Shown here one piece after another: positions 17,441 to 25,527 of a stretch of 64,000 bases of DNA. The stretch lies in contig JBGVTE010000091.1 in the NCBI GenBank assembly GCA_041862375.1, forward strand, positions 1 through 64,000, written 5' to 3'. The notes under the pieces were generated by a model, which ran no database searches, was not told where the DNA came from, and saw only the letters and a list, made by a program, of their open reading frames with translations. This DNA comes from WVZL01 sp041862375. Its GTDB lineage: Bacteria; Acidobacteriota; Aminicenantia; Aminicenantales; Aminicenantaceae. The position numbers were made by a program, and so were the translations under genes. Within the stretch, counting starts at the first letter, position 1. Every line of letters begins with the position of its first letter.

Positions 17441-18907
17441 ATGAAAATAAAAGAAAAAAAGACATTAGAAGTCTCAGTTGAAAAAAGACATATTGTCTCT
17501 CTCGGTGAACGTCTTTACACAGAGAGTGTTGAACTCCTCAGGGAACTTGTTAACAACGCTTACGATGCGGATGCAACTAAAGTCCATATCACAATCACAC
17601 CTGATAAAATTGTTGTAGAGGATAATGGTTCTGGCTTGGATATAGATGGATTGAAACAGTATTTTATTATTGGCTCTGACGAAAAAGTAATTCACCCTCG
17701 TACACCAAAATTTGGAAGAGTAAGAATTGGTCAGTTTGGCATTGGCAAATTTGCCTCCCTTGCTGCAGCTTCTCGCTTTGAAGTCGTTACCCAGAATAAA
17801 GATTTTGCCGCCAGAGTGATTTTTGATAAAAGAGACTGGGAAAGTTCAAAAGATACATGGCATATTCCTTGTGAAATCATAACTTCTGATCCAGAGAAAG
17901 GCGATGGAACAACAGTTATTCTATCAGAGCTTTCCAAATCCTTTGACCTGGGAGAGGTGCAAAAAAGACTACCGGAAGGAGTCCCTCTCAAGGCTCCAGA
18001 TTTCGAGGTGTATCTAAATAATCGCCGTCTTCTTCCTCGAAGCTTTATAGGCCATAAAATCCCAGTCTTGGAAGGGTGCAAACACGGATTAGTTTCAGGA
18101 GAAATCGTTATTACTCCAAGTTCTATGGCATCTGTAAAAGATTTAGGAATTGATATTAAGGTAAAAGGCGTCACAGTAAAAAAAGACCTTTTCGGAATGG
18201 AAACATGGGGAAAAGTTATTTCCAGAATTAAAGGAGAAATAAATGCAGATTTTCTTCCTATAACGAGCGACCGTTCAAATTTTATTACCGATTCCGACCA
18301 ATATCAGGAATTCCTTAAAATCATGGAAAAGACAGTCAGTTTTATTAGAAAAACATTAGGGAAAGAAGCTGACCGACGCCAAGACAGAAGGGCCAGTCGC
18401 GCAGTCAGAGAAGTTCTTCAGAAAATACATAAGGCACTAGCCTTAAACCCAGATTTATCTCCTTTCGGTCCTATTCCATATGGTGAAGAAGAAGGTGTCG
18501 GCGGAGGTGCAGTCTTAAGTCAAGGAAAAAAAAGAAAAAAAGTTGAAATTAAACCTTCTGAGTCAGTAACTACTTCTCAACTGAAGAAAAAAAGAAAGAG
18601 TCATCCCCTCGTGAAGAAAATCACACCTAATGCTATTATACGCAGGATGAGGATGGGAGACAGTACTGTTTCTGTCTGCCTTGATTTCTTCGGGGAATCA
18701 GGGCCTGAGTGTTTTTCAGAAGGAAATGTTGTCTATATAAACCGAGACCATCCTCTATTCAAGAGAGAATCGCAACGAGCAGCAACTTACACTATGTATA
18801 TAGCTCGTCTACTAACTCAGGAGATATCTTTAATGAAAGAGACAAAAAGCCCTCGACTTGCTTTCAACCGCCAGAATAGACTCCTGAAAGATGCCTTCGC
18901 TGATTAA
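17441..18907 (+). CDS. GHKL (Hsp90/MutL/histidine kinase-fold) ATPase of unknown role
   Basis: 488 residues. The ATP-binding Bergerat fold occupies residues 10-170: N-box RELVNNAYDADA (E35, N38/N39), G1 box VVEDNGSGL, and G2 box RIGQFGIGKFAS. This order and the GIGKFA lid match the HATPase_c_3/Hsp90-MORC-MutL group rather than sensor kinases, since there is no phosphoacceptor His domain. Residues 170-310 look like a ribosomal-S5-like transducer domain; 310-410 is charged and lysine-rich; the C-terminal 70 residues (VVYINRDHPLF...) are conserved-looking. It is the first gene inside the tRNA-Leu-flanked block and stands alone. Roles in defence or DNA transactions are possible but not shown. Confidence 0.75.
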   Translation: MKIKEKKTLEVSVEKRHIVSLGERLYTESVELLRELVNNAYDADATKVHITITPDKIVVEDNGSGLDIDGLKQYFIIGSDEKVIHPRTPKFGRVRIGQFGIGKFASLAAASRFEVVTQNKDFAARVIFDKRDWESSKDTWHIPCEIITSDPEKGDGTTVILSELSKSFDLGEVQKRLPEGVPLKAPDFEVYLNNRRLLPRSFIGHKIPVLEGCKHGLVSGEIVITPSSMASVKDLGIDIKVKGVTVKKDLFGMETWGKVISRIKGEINADFLPITSDRSNFITDSDQYQEFLKIMEKTVSFIRKTLGKEADRRQDRRASRAVREVLQKIHKALALNPDLSPFGPIPYGEEEGVGGGAVLSQGKKRKKVEIKPSESVTTSQLKKKRKSHPLVKKITPNAIIRRMRMGDSTVSVCLDFFGESGPECFSEGNVVYINRDHPLFKRESQRAATYTMYIARLLTQEISLMKETKSPRLAFNRQNRLLKDAFAD

Positions 18908-19116
18908 AAAACTAACTCATAATCTACATTGGAAATACATAAATAATATTGTAACTTCCCAATTTTCTATTAATTCTGATTCCCTTACCTCGAATCCTTT
19001 ACTTTTCTAATATTTTCATTTTCAATCGGAAATCGCGGAAAATTGAGAGGGATTTGTGGCAAGCACAAAAAGGAATTTTTCATCCATAAATAAAATGATG
19101 ATTGAGATCAGGCTGC

Positions 19117-19227
19117 TTAGTTTTCCATTAAAGGATCAATTGTTTTCTCTGGTGCAAGAAATTCAATTTCAAACCCATATTCAGAAGTATATGTTTCATC
19201 CTCGGCTGAAAGCCTGTCTATAAAGGC
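19117..19227 (-). pseudogene. Possible gene remnant in a 480-bp gap
   Basis: The gap 18908-19389 carries no intact gene. On the minus strand, 36 codons without a start (beginning AFIDRLSAEDETYTSEYG and ending TIDPLMEN before a TAA) read like the C-terminus of a protein: acidic, well-balanced composition, ordinary codon use. Upstream it is closed by a TGA at 19228-19230. It may be what is left of a deleted gene. No family is recognised. Confidence 0.3.
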
Positions 19228-19389
19228 TCAGCGAGCCAAAACAAAGGCATAGAATCGATAACTCCGCCATCTTCGATTCACTCCCCCCTTCTTTTAATCT
19301 TACCTTTTTTTTATAAGCCGTTAAGGAATCCAGAGTGCAGATATCTGCTCGAACTCTATTTCTCTAAAATATGTCTATAGATCCTCATC

Positions 19390-20061
19390 CTATCGAACAC
19401 CGATTGATTTTCCATACTCCTTCCAATGCTTCTTTATCTCTGGATAAACAAGCTTCAATGGAACAGCTTGACCTGACTTAACCAGCTCTGGATTCTTAGC
19501 TTTCCACTCCTCAACATGCTCTTTCGAGCAGAAGAAGTTTATTTTAGGACAACACGTTTCTGCATCCGGAAGCGAATCTTGACTTCCTGCTCTCCAGATC
19601 ATGATGCCAGGGTGAGATTTCGACACGATATCTTCATTTCTTATCTCTACAGTTATATTGTGTTTGCACTTTCCACATCGGGATCCAATCCTGACATCTC
19701 TCTTAAACATAGCCGGCATCCCTAGAGCATCAACTGCGCACATGGCAAATAGCCTCTTCCCTTTCTCAAGAAATAATTGATGCGGCGTCGCTTCTAATGA
19801 GAATGGATAAATGCTTACAATCTCCTGAGTTCCCTTTCTCCTTAAAAGAAGATCTTTGCCTTCCAGTTCATCCAGAGTGCGAATGATATCTTTACTGGGT
19901 CTTTTTAGTGTATCGCCTATTCTCTTTGGAGTTGGAGCTTTCCCAGACTTTAGAACAAAATTTAAGATAAACCTCAAGACTTCTTTTTCAGAGCGGCGGA
20001 GGTTACTGTAGGGTTGTTCGTTTGATACCGGTTTTTTCGCACACGTATTTTCGTTACACAT
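19390..20061 (-). CDS. MerB-like organomercurial lyase family protein with winged-helix N-terminus
   Basis: 223 residues from ATG 20061, chosen because GGAG lies 6 bases upstream; a TTG at 20085 is weaker. Residues 20-90 form a winged-helix-like region. The C-terminal domain matches alkylmercury lyase (PF03243): FAMCAVDALGMPA holds C108 and D111, RCGKC holds C129, and AETCCPKINFFC holds C170. These correspond to the catalytic Cys96-Asp99-Cys159 set of plasmid MerB, which cleaves the carbon-mercury bond. There is no merA, merR or merT nearby. Instead it ends a three-gene unit with a MocR regulator and an Fe-S protein, so its real substrate may be another organometal or C-S/C-metal compound. 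The family call is good, the substrate open. Confidence 0.82.
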   Translation of the reverse strand: MCNENTCAKKPVSNEQPYSNLRRSEKEVLRFILNFVLKSGKAPTPKRIGDTLKRPSKDIIRTLDELEGKDLLLRRKGTQEIVSIYPFSLEATPHQLFLEKGKRLFAMCAVDALGMPAMFKRDVRIGSRCGKCKHNITVEIRNEDIVSKSHPGIMIWRAGSQDSLPDAETCCPKINFFCSKEHVEEWKAKNPELVKSGQAVPLKLVYPEIKKHWKEYGKSIGVR

Positions 20062-20091
20062 TTTTCGCTCCAATGAGTAATTCAAACCATC

Positions 20092-21060
20092 CTATGCAGA
20101 ATGCTCCAAAATCAATTTGATGGCCTGCTGACTGCAGTTAAAGGCACAGAGACCGCAGCCAAAACATTTACCTTGATCAATTTTAATATGTTCATTTTCA
20201 TAAGAGATTGCCTCGAATATGCATTTTTCAATGCAGATTCCGCATTGATCGCACTTCTTTGAATCCTTTGAGGCAACGAATCCAGATTTTCCGATAGATG
20301 TGAAAATGCCATGCTTTTTTAAGCCCTGAACAAAGACACAACAGCATTCACAGCAATTGCAGAGAAAATTGGGATCTTTTCTATTGTCGACGGAATGAAC
20401 AAGGCCATTCTCTTCTGAAATCCGAAGGATTTCTAATCCTCTTCGTGTGTCTACTTCTTCTCCTATGCCTCTTTCGATGAAAAATTTTGCCTGCTCTCCC
20501 AGAGCTAAACAGACTCTCCGCGGTTTGCCGCATCTATTGAAGGTTGTTCTGCAGATGCAGTCTATAACGGAAAGAACAGTTGCCTTCTGAAGGTAGTAAA
20601 TCGCCTGAAATTGGGGGATTAGTTGCCTCTTATCCTGAATAACCTGACCGATAGGAATGACCCGGTATACGGGTTTATGGCTTCCCCTCATTCTCTCCAG
20701 ATACAACTCTGCAACATAATCTTGAAATAGAATTTTTTCTTTATCATTAAGCTTTAAATATTTCTGATCGTGATTGACGAATCTTTTTATAATCTGATCA
20801 AAGGTGTTGCTCTCATAATACTGCTCTGATTCTTTCATTCGCCTGAGAAGATATCCTTTCCTGAAAAGAGACTTCAGAGTGGAAGATTTCACTCCGGGAA
20901 ATCCTGCCGTTATGCTGGAGATTCTTTCTTCTCTCTCAGAAAGAAGATTCAATATGATAATCTCGTCTTCGCTAAAAATTTTAATTATATATTTTCTCAA
21001 CTTTTGGGGTACTTTAAATCTTTTAGTGAAATTCTTCAGAATGTCATTCATCTCGAGCAT
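20092..21060 (-). CDS. Multi-cysteine 4Fe-4S protein
   Basis: 322 residues. The C-terminus carries two ferredoxin-type motifs: CDQCGICIEKC and CFGCGLCAFNC, enough for two [4Fe-4S] clusters. Upstream are two more cysteine groups: IDCICRTTFNRCGKPRRVC and LCNCCECCC, which could hold a further cluster or metal. The first 90 residues look like a helical or winged-helix region (KYIIKIFSEDEIIILNLLSEREERIS). It is soluble, with no membrane segment, so it is probably an electron carrier or a redox/metal-responsive protein. The gene is 33 bp downstream of the MocR gene and 30 bp upstream of the MerB-like gene, all on one strand, which suggests it supplies electrons or metal handling to that unit. ATG 21051 is an alternative start. 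Confidence 0.8.
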   Translation of the reverse strand: MLEMNDILKNFTKRFKVPQKLRKYIIKIFSEDEIIILNLLSEREERISSITAGFPGVKSSTLKSLFRKGYLLRRMKESEQYYESNTFDQIIKRFVNHDQKYLKLNDKEKILFQDYVAELYLERMRGSHKPVYRVIPIGQVIQDKRQLIPQFQAIYYLQKATVLSVIDCICRTTFNRCGKPRRVCLALGEQAKFFIERGIGEEVDTRRGLEILRISEENGLVHSVDNRKDPNFLCNCCECCCVFVQGLKKHGIFTSIGKSGFVASKDSKKCDQCGICIEKCIFEAISYENEHIKIDQGKCFGCGLCAFNCSQQAIKLILEHSA

Positions 21061-21093
21061 TCACCTTAAATCCTCCTAAAAAGAAGGATTTCA

Positions 21094-22602
21094 TTAAAGA
21101 ATAGGAACCATCTCCAATTCTTTATCTTCTTTCCTTTTTTTTCTGAGTGATGTGTCAATGATTTCCCCCAAGATTTTTATTCCCTCCTCAATCTTTTCCG
21201 GTGGAACGGCTGCAAAGCAGAGTCTCATCTCATTTTTCCCGCAGGATGAATTGTAAAAAAGATTTCCTAAACTGAAGCTGATGCCGCGTTTCATACTTTC
21301 TTCATACACCGGTCTCAGATCGACATCCTCAGGAAATTTAACCCAAATAAAGAGTCCGCCTTCAGGCTTTAGTACTTCAACGGTTTTTGGAAAATATTCA
21401 TGGATACATCTTATTATCGTATCCCTTCTCTCCCTGTATATTTTTCTTATTCTTCGGAGGTGAGTTTTCAGATAACCTCTGGAATAGAATTTATAAAGGA
21501 TGGCTTGGGAAATGGTGTTCGTAGCCAAATCTTCAACCTGCTTGAGAGCTATGAATTTGTCTCTTATGGACTCATTCAGAACAGCCCATCCGACTCTGAA
21601 CCCAGGTATCAATTCTTTTGATAAGGAATTTATGTAGATAACCTGATCTGTTCTATCCAAGGCTTTTAAAGGAGGCAATTCTTCACCTTCAAACCGTAAA
21701 TCTCCGCTCACATCATCCTCGAGAATGGGAACATTGTATCTTTCGGCAAGAAAGATTACTTTTTTCCTCTTGCTCATACTCATTGTAACACCGGTGGGAT
21801 TCTGAAAATTGGGTATCGTAAAAAGAAATTTTGGTTCGTATTTTCTTAACACCTCTTCAAGAGTGTCAGTATTCAGACCATCTCTTTCCATAGGTATTCC
21901 GATAATTTTAGCTTTGAGTGTATTAAGAATGCTCAATATCCCCGTGTATGTGGGCTCTTCAGTGACAACATAATCTCCTGCCTCGATAAGAATTCTCGAG
22001 GTAATCTCAAGTGCTTGCTGGGATCCACTCGTGATGAATATGTTTTCGACAGTCGTTTCTACTCCCATATTTCTCATCTTCTTCTCCAAAGATTCCCTTA
22101 AAGGCAAGAATCCTTCAACCGGCCCGTAGCGAAAAATTTCGCTCTTTTCTTCCTTCAACACTGAGCTAAAACATCTTTTAACTAAATCAACGGGATAGAG
22201 CTCATCATCAGGATGAGCGCCTCCAAACGAGATTTTCATCTTTGATATGCATGTTCTGTACAATTGGACTAGAGAAAATAAGGCATTATCATCCAACTCA
22301 GAGGAAAGGAAATTAGACCAATTGAACTTTCTATGGAACGATTTTCCAGTTCTGTCAACATGCACATTCATATCTGATACAAAGGTTCCCTTACCTACAT
22401 GAGAATAGACCAATCCGTCTGCCTCAAGTTCTTCATAAGCTGTTAGGACTGTATTCCTGTTAATTTTCAGATTTTCAGCGAGATTTCTCGATGGAGGAAG
22501 CTTTGTATCCGGTCTGAAAACACCTGATATAATCAATTTTTTAATTTGATTTCTCAATTGGATATAATAAGGAACATTTGATTCTCTATCGATGGTTATC
22601 AT
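21094..22602 (-). CDS. MocR-type regulator (GntR winged helix fused to PLP aminotransferase)
   Basis: 502 residues. Residues 1-75 are a GntR winged helix (PYYIQLRNQIKKLIISG, LPPSRNLAENLKINRNTV, GKGTFVSD). Residues 120-490 are a fold-type I aminotransferase domain with the PLP lysine K329 in INSLSKELIPGFRVGW, plus PNFQNPTGVTMS and ILEDDVSGDLRF. MocR proteins bind PLP, or PLP plus an amino compound, and activate or repress neighbouring genes. It leads an operon of three genes (regulator, Fe-S protein, MerB-like protein) and faces the arginine-deiminase gene across 418 bp, so either side could be the target. Some members of this family are plain aminotransferases, but the intact DNA-binding domain favours regulation. 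Confidence 0.9.
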   Translation of the reverse strand: MITIDRESNVPYYIQLRNQIKKLIISGVFRPDTKLPPSRNLAENLKINRNTVLTAYEELEADGLVYSHVGKGTFVSDMNVHVDRTGKSFHRKFNWSNFLSSELDDNALFSLVQLYRTCISKMKISFGGAHPDDELYPVDLVKRCFSSVLKEEKSEIFRYGPVEGFLPLRESLEKKMRNMGVETTVENIFITSGSQQALEITSRILIEAGDYVVTEEPTYTGILSILNTLKAKIIGIPMERDGLNTDTLEEVLRKYEPKFLFTIPNFQNPTGVTMSMSKRKKVIFLAERYNVPILEDDVSGDLRFEGEELPPLKALDRTDQVIYINSLSKELIPGFRVGWAVLNESIRDKFIALKQVEDLATNTISQAILYKFYSRGYLKTHLRRIRKIYRERRDTIIRCIHEYFPKTVEVLKPEGGLFIWVKFPEDVDLRPVYEESMKRGISFSLGNLFYNSSCGKNEMRLCFAAVPPEKIEEGIKILGEIIDTSLRKKRKEDKELEMVPIL

Positions 22603-22615
22603 CTTAAACCTCCAA

Positions 22616-22645
22616 TTGACATAATAATATTATCAATAATATAAA
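22616..22645 (+). promoter_or_regulatory. Candidate promoter in the MocR/deiminase intergenic region
   Basis: The 418-bp gap between the divergent MocR and deiminase genes is A+T-rich. At 22616-22621 is TTGACA and, 18 bp on, TATAAA (22640-22645), reading toward the deiminase but about 375 bp from its start. The spacer contains a symmetrical ataatattat, a plausible site for the MocR protein. The rest of the gap shows no reading frame. Confidence 0.3.
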
Positions 22646-23020
22646 AAAAATAAAGAGCCAATTATAACAATTTTATATAAGCCAATTCTAGAAACTTGAA
22701 TTTAACTTTCTCTTCTTGGTCAGTAAAATATATATTTCATATTTTCTATAGTCATCATCAATTCACTTCTGCTGAAAATAGCCGGTGCATAAGTGTGCCC
22801 AAACCTTACAGTCTCTTCCCCCTATTTCTCTGTGTTTGACCACAAGGTTTCTCTATGATATAGGTTGTAAGGGATGTCAGAGAACGGAAATCGAACGAAA
22901 ATGTGAGTAAAACACGGCTCTCAAGAAATTATTATCGTCTTTTCTTGAAGAGACAAGCTCTGCTGAAGAACAAACTTAAGTACGACAAAAAGAATGAAAT
23001 ACTTCCGAAAGGATAATGTA

Positions 23021-24748
23021 ATGATCCGTACATTACGTTCAAAAAATCAATCGAATAGCCGGCTTTTTCTTGTTTTTATGGTCGGATTGGCGATTTTTTT
23101 GTCTCAGGTCTTGGTCTGCAAAAAATCTGAGCCAAGCAAGGTTCAGATCACTACTGATGTTAACAGGGATGGAAAGGTTGAATTCAGAACGGATAAGCAG
23201 GGGAAAAACGAATGGACTCCTGAGCGAGGAGCTATTTTCCTTAATAACAATGACAGTGACCAGGACACAAATGAGCCCGACTATGCTGATGATGTTATTA
23301 ATGGACAGGAAGACATTAAAGATCTTTCAGTCATCAAGATCAGACAAATCCATGATCTGCCGGAGGATTCTCAAGTTGATATTTCTGTCGACGAAGCATC
23401 CATGTCCCGGGTTCGCTTATTCGTGAAGACAGCAAAAAATGAGTATAAAAACCTAACTTTATCAGCTAAATCCAATATAAATCCTGCACAGTTGAGAAAT
23501 GGTGACCTGGAACTGAGAATAGAAGCAAATTCCTATGCGGACAGCACCTGGACCGGTGAAACGACTGTTACACTCACTGTGAACCGTCCCGATGGAGAAA
23601 CAGAATCCGACGCAATCATGCTCAAAGTCGCCCCGTTCATTCTACTGTCCAACCTCAATAAGGGAAGTGCTCTTTATGTGAGAGAATTCCCTGGGAGGAA
23701 TGACTCTTTCCTGGAGAGTCTGAGGGAGCTTTTACCCGCTGCCGGTGCTGAGTTGGTTGTGGTCCCTGCGGGAGATCCCTATCCTCCCCATCAAATATGG
23801 CTCCAGGACGCTCTGGAGATTGGCTACTCGGAGATCCCGGGTCATAAGATGAATGTGGTTTTAAAAGCCAACCGCGGCAGGCCTCTCGATGATTATGCAA
23901 AGCAAGAGCTCATGGGGCCTGATTTCGGCTGGATCCAAGTCGGAACATTCCGAAAAGACTACGGTGGGGGAAGGCGCAGCAACGGCTGGCTGGACTGGTA
24001 TGGAAACCTGGAAGTCACCCCGCCATTACCCGGATATCCATTCGGCCGGTTTTACTGCGGATACAATCCGGATGGACCTGAAGAGGCATCTTTGAATCCA
24101 GAGATCATTAGTATGCTCGAAGCTCAAAAAATCCAGGGCCCTGCATTACGTCTCGATACAGGATGGCTGCTGATAAAACACGTAGACGAAGTTATATCCT
24201 TCCTGCCCAGCGGTAATCCTGAACGTCCTTACAAAGTCCTTGTTGTTGATACAGGGTCCATGATTGCCCTACTTGAAAAATGGATGGAAGAAGGACATGG
24301 CGAAACACAGATGCTTGGTCTCTCTTCCAAAAAAATGACCATAAAAGCCCTCTATGAAAATAAAGAGCTCATGGAACTGAATAAATCTCTTCAAAAGGCA
24401 CGAATCGAACCGAATATCGATCTTCTCAAAAGTGAGCTGCGCCTGGTGGAGGAGGATTTTATCAGAGTACCTATCCTCATTGATAAGTATGGAACCGCTG
24501 TCGTTCCCAACATGGTCAATTCCACAATTCTGAATGGACATATCCTGATTGTTGCTCCCAACGGCCCTGAGATAGATGGAAAAGACCAACTAGAAGAGGA
24601 GATGCGCAGGCTCCTTTCTGGCCTGCCATTAAAACTGCACTTTCTAGATGCAATCCTCTATCACAATTGGGGAGGTGAAGTCCACTGCGCTACAAATGTG
24701 AGACGCGATGGATTTCAAACTCCGTGGTGGACCATAAAACACCCATAG
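23021..24748 (+). CDS. Exported protein-arginine deiminase (PAD) with middle and catalytic domains
   Basis: ATG 23021 is chosen because AAAGGA lies 7 bases upstream; ATG 22994 has no such site. 575 residues. A hydrophobic segment (14-32) acts as signal or anchor; the following Cys (LVCKK) is a poor lipobox. Residues 41-205 match the PAD middle domain, including the calcium-loop pattern DVNRDGKVE and NNNDSDQD. Residues 206-575 match the catalytic domain: LQDALEIGY (D263), MGPDFGW, NLEVTPP, LLIKHVDEVISF (H387, D389), FPNMVN-like VPNMVN, and GGEVHCATNVRR (C556). By alignment from memory with human PAD4 these are D350, H471, D473, C645, with R285/R287 as R372/R374. It should convert protein arginine to citrulline outside the cytoplasm. 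It lacks the eukaryotic N-terminal domain. It stands alone, divergent from the MocR operon. Confidence 0.93.
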   Translation: MIRTLRSKNQSNSRLFLVFMVGLAIFLSQVLVCKKSEPSKVQITTDVNRDGKVEFRTDKQGKNEWTPERGAIFLNNNDSDQDTNEPDYADDVINGQEDIKDLSVIKIRQIHDLPEDSQVDISVDEASMSRVRLFVKTAKNEYKNLTLSAKSNINPAQLRNGDLELRIEANSYADSTWTGETTVTLTVNRPDGETESDAIMLKVAPFILLSNLNKGSALYVREFPGRNDSFLESLRELLPAAGAELVVVPAGDPYPPHQIWLQDALEIGYSEIPGHKMNVVLKANRGRPLDDYAKQELMGPDFGWIQVGTFRKDYGGGRRSNGWLDWYGNLEVTPPLPGYPFGRFYCGYNPDGPEEASLNPEIISMLEAQKIQGPALRLDTGWLLIKHVDEVISFLPSGNPERPYKVLVVDTGSMIALLEKWMEEGHGETQMLGLSSKKMTIKALYENKELMELNKSLQKARIEPNIDLLKSELRLVEEDFIRVPILIDKYGTAVVPNMVNSTILNGHILIVAPNGPEIDGKDQLEEEMRRLLSGLPLKLHFLDAILYHNWGGEVHCATNVRRDGFQTPWWTIKHP

Positions 24749-24795
24749 ATCCTTGTTAGCTCGGCGGCATGCACTCTCACCTGATCCAACCGTAG

Positions 24796-25218
24796 AAGGT
24801 GTTGGGTATCTGGTATTTAGAGAGGGAGCTGAAAAGAGTATTGGGAGAGGAGAAAAGGGAAACAGTCGAAAAGCTCAAATCTCTGGCTTTGGAAGGCAAT
24901 GCCGAAGAAATAGTGAAACGATTGATGAAAGAAGTCTCAACTGATTTAGAGAAATCAGCGAAGATCTTCCAGGTGGCCGAATATGTGATGAACAATGCCG
25001 AATGGATCGGAAACATCCCCAAGGCCAAGGGATATGGATCCGGTCCTGTTGAAAAAACAGTATATATAACAGTATCGAGAAGGTTTAAGAGAAGAGGGAT
25101 GAGTTAGTATCGGCATGGAGTGAATCCTCTTCTTCAGATGAGGTTGTTGAAACTAAATGGAGACTGGGATGCTTATTGGGATGAAAGAAAAGAGGAGGTA
25201 GCTCGATATGCAGCTTAA
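24796..25218 (+). pseudogene. Transposase relic, C-terminal third, with in-frame stop
   Basis: The frame opens after a TAG at 24793 and reads a transposase-like tail: EWIGNIPKAKGYGSGPVEK, then SRRFKRRGMS, a TAG at 25105, and on in the same frame NPLLQMRLLKLNGDWDAYW and KEEVARYAA before TAA. The GSGPVE block followed by (R)RGMxW and a conserved LNGDWDAYW ending is the C-terminus of an IS-type DDE transposase (ISKra4/ISLre2-like). The TAG stands where Trp is expected (RGMSW), a single-base nonsense change. The N-terminal two thirds are gone. The remnant separates the deiminase from the trehalose genes. Confidence 0.7.
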
Positions 25219-25527
25219 ATGCCATCACGGAAAAAAAGATGCTTCCAATTCACAGCAACTGAATATGAAAATTTATCTTTTTTTACTAATACACATTTAT
25301 AAATCTAATAAAACTACCTCCTAAAAATGGATTATTTTTATAAAACAAACATTCAATTCTTGAACTAAGGGCTAATTTATAATTTTTAATTCATAGAAAA
25401 CAAAAATGTTCAAAGAAAGGCATTATCACTTTAATCGTTTGACTCTCTAAATCTCAAGTGTTATAAGAAAATGCCTAAGCACATAAAAAGCTGTAGCTGA
25501 TAAAACTTAAGAGGAGAAATTTCTTAG
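25219..25527 (+). other. Non-coding gap upstream of the trehalose genes
   Basis: A 309-bp A+T-rich stretch with no credible reading frame. At 25223-25244 it carries catcacggaaaaaaagatgc plus tt, which recurs with one change at 8638-8659 next to another gene end. The last 20 bases hold the GAGGAG that serves the next gene. Confidence 0.4.

Noticed and set aside
19390..20061. A mercury resistance operon
   Set aside because: Only the MerB-like lyase is present; no MerA, MerR, MerT or MerP was found within the window.
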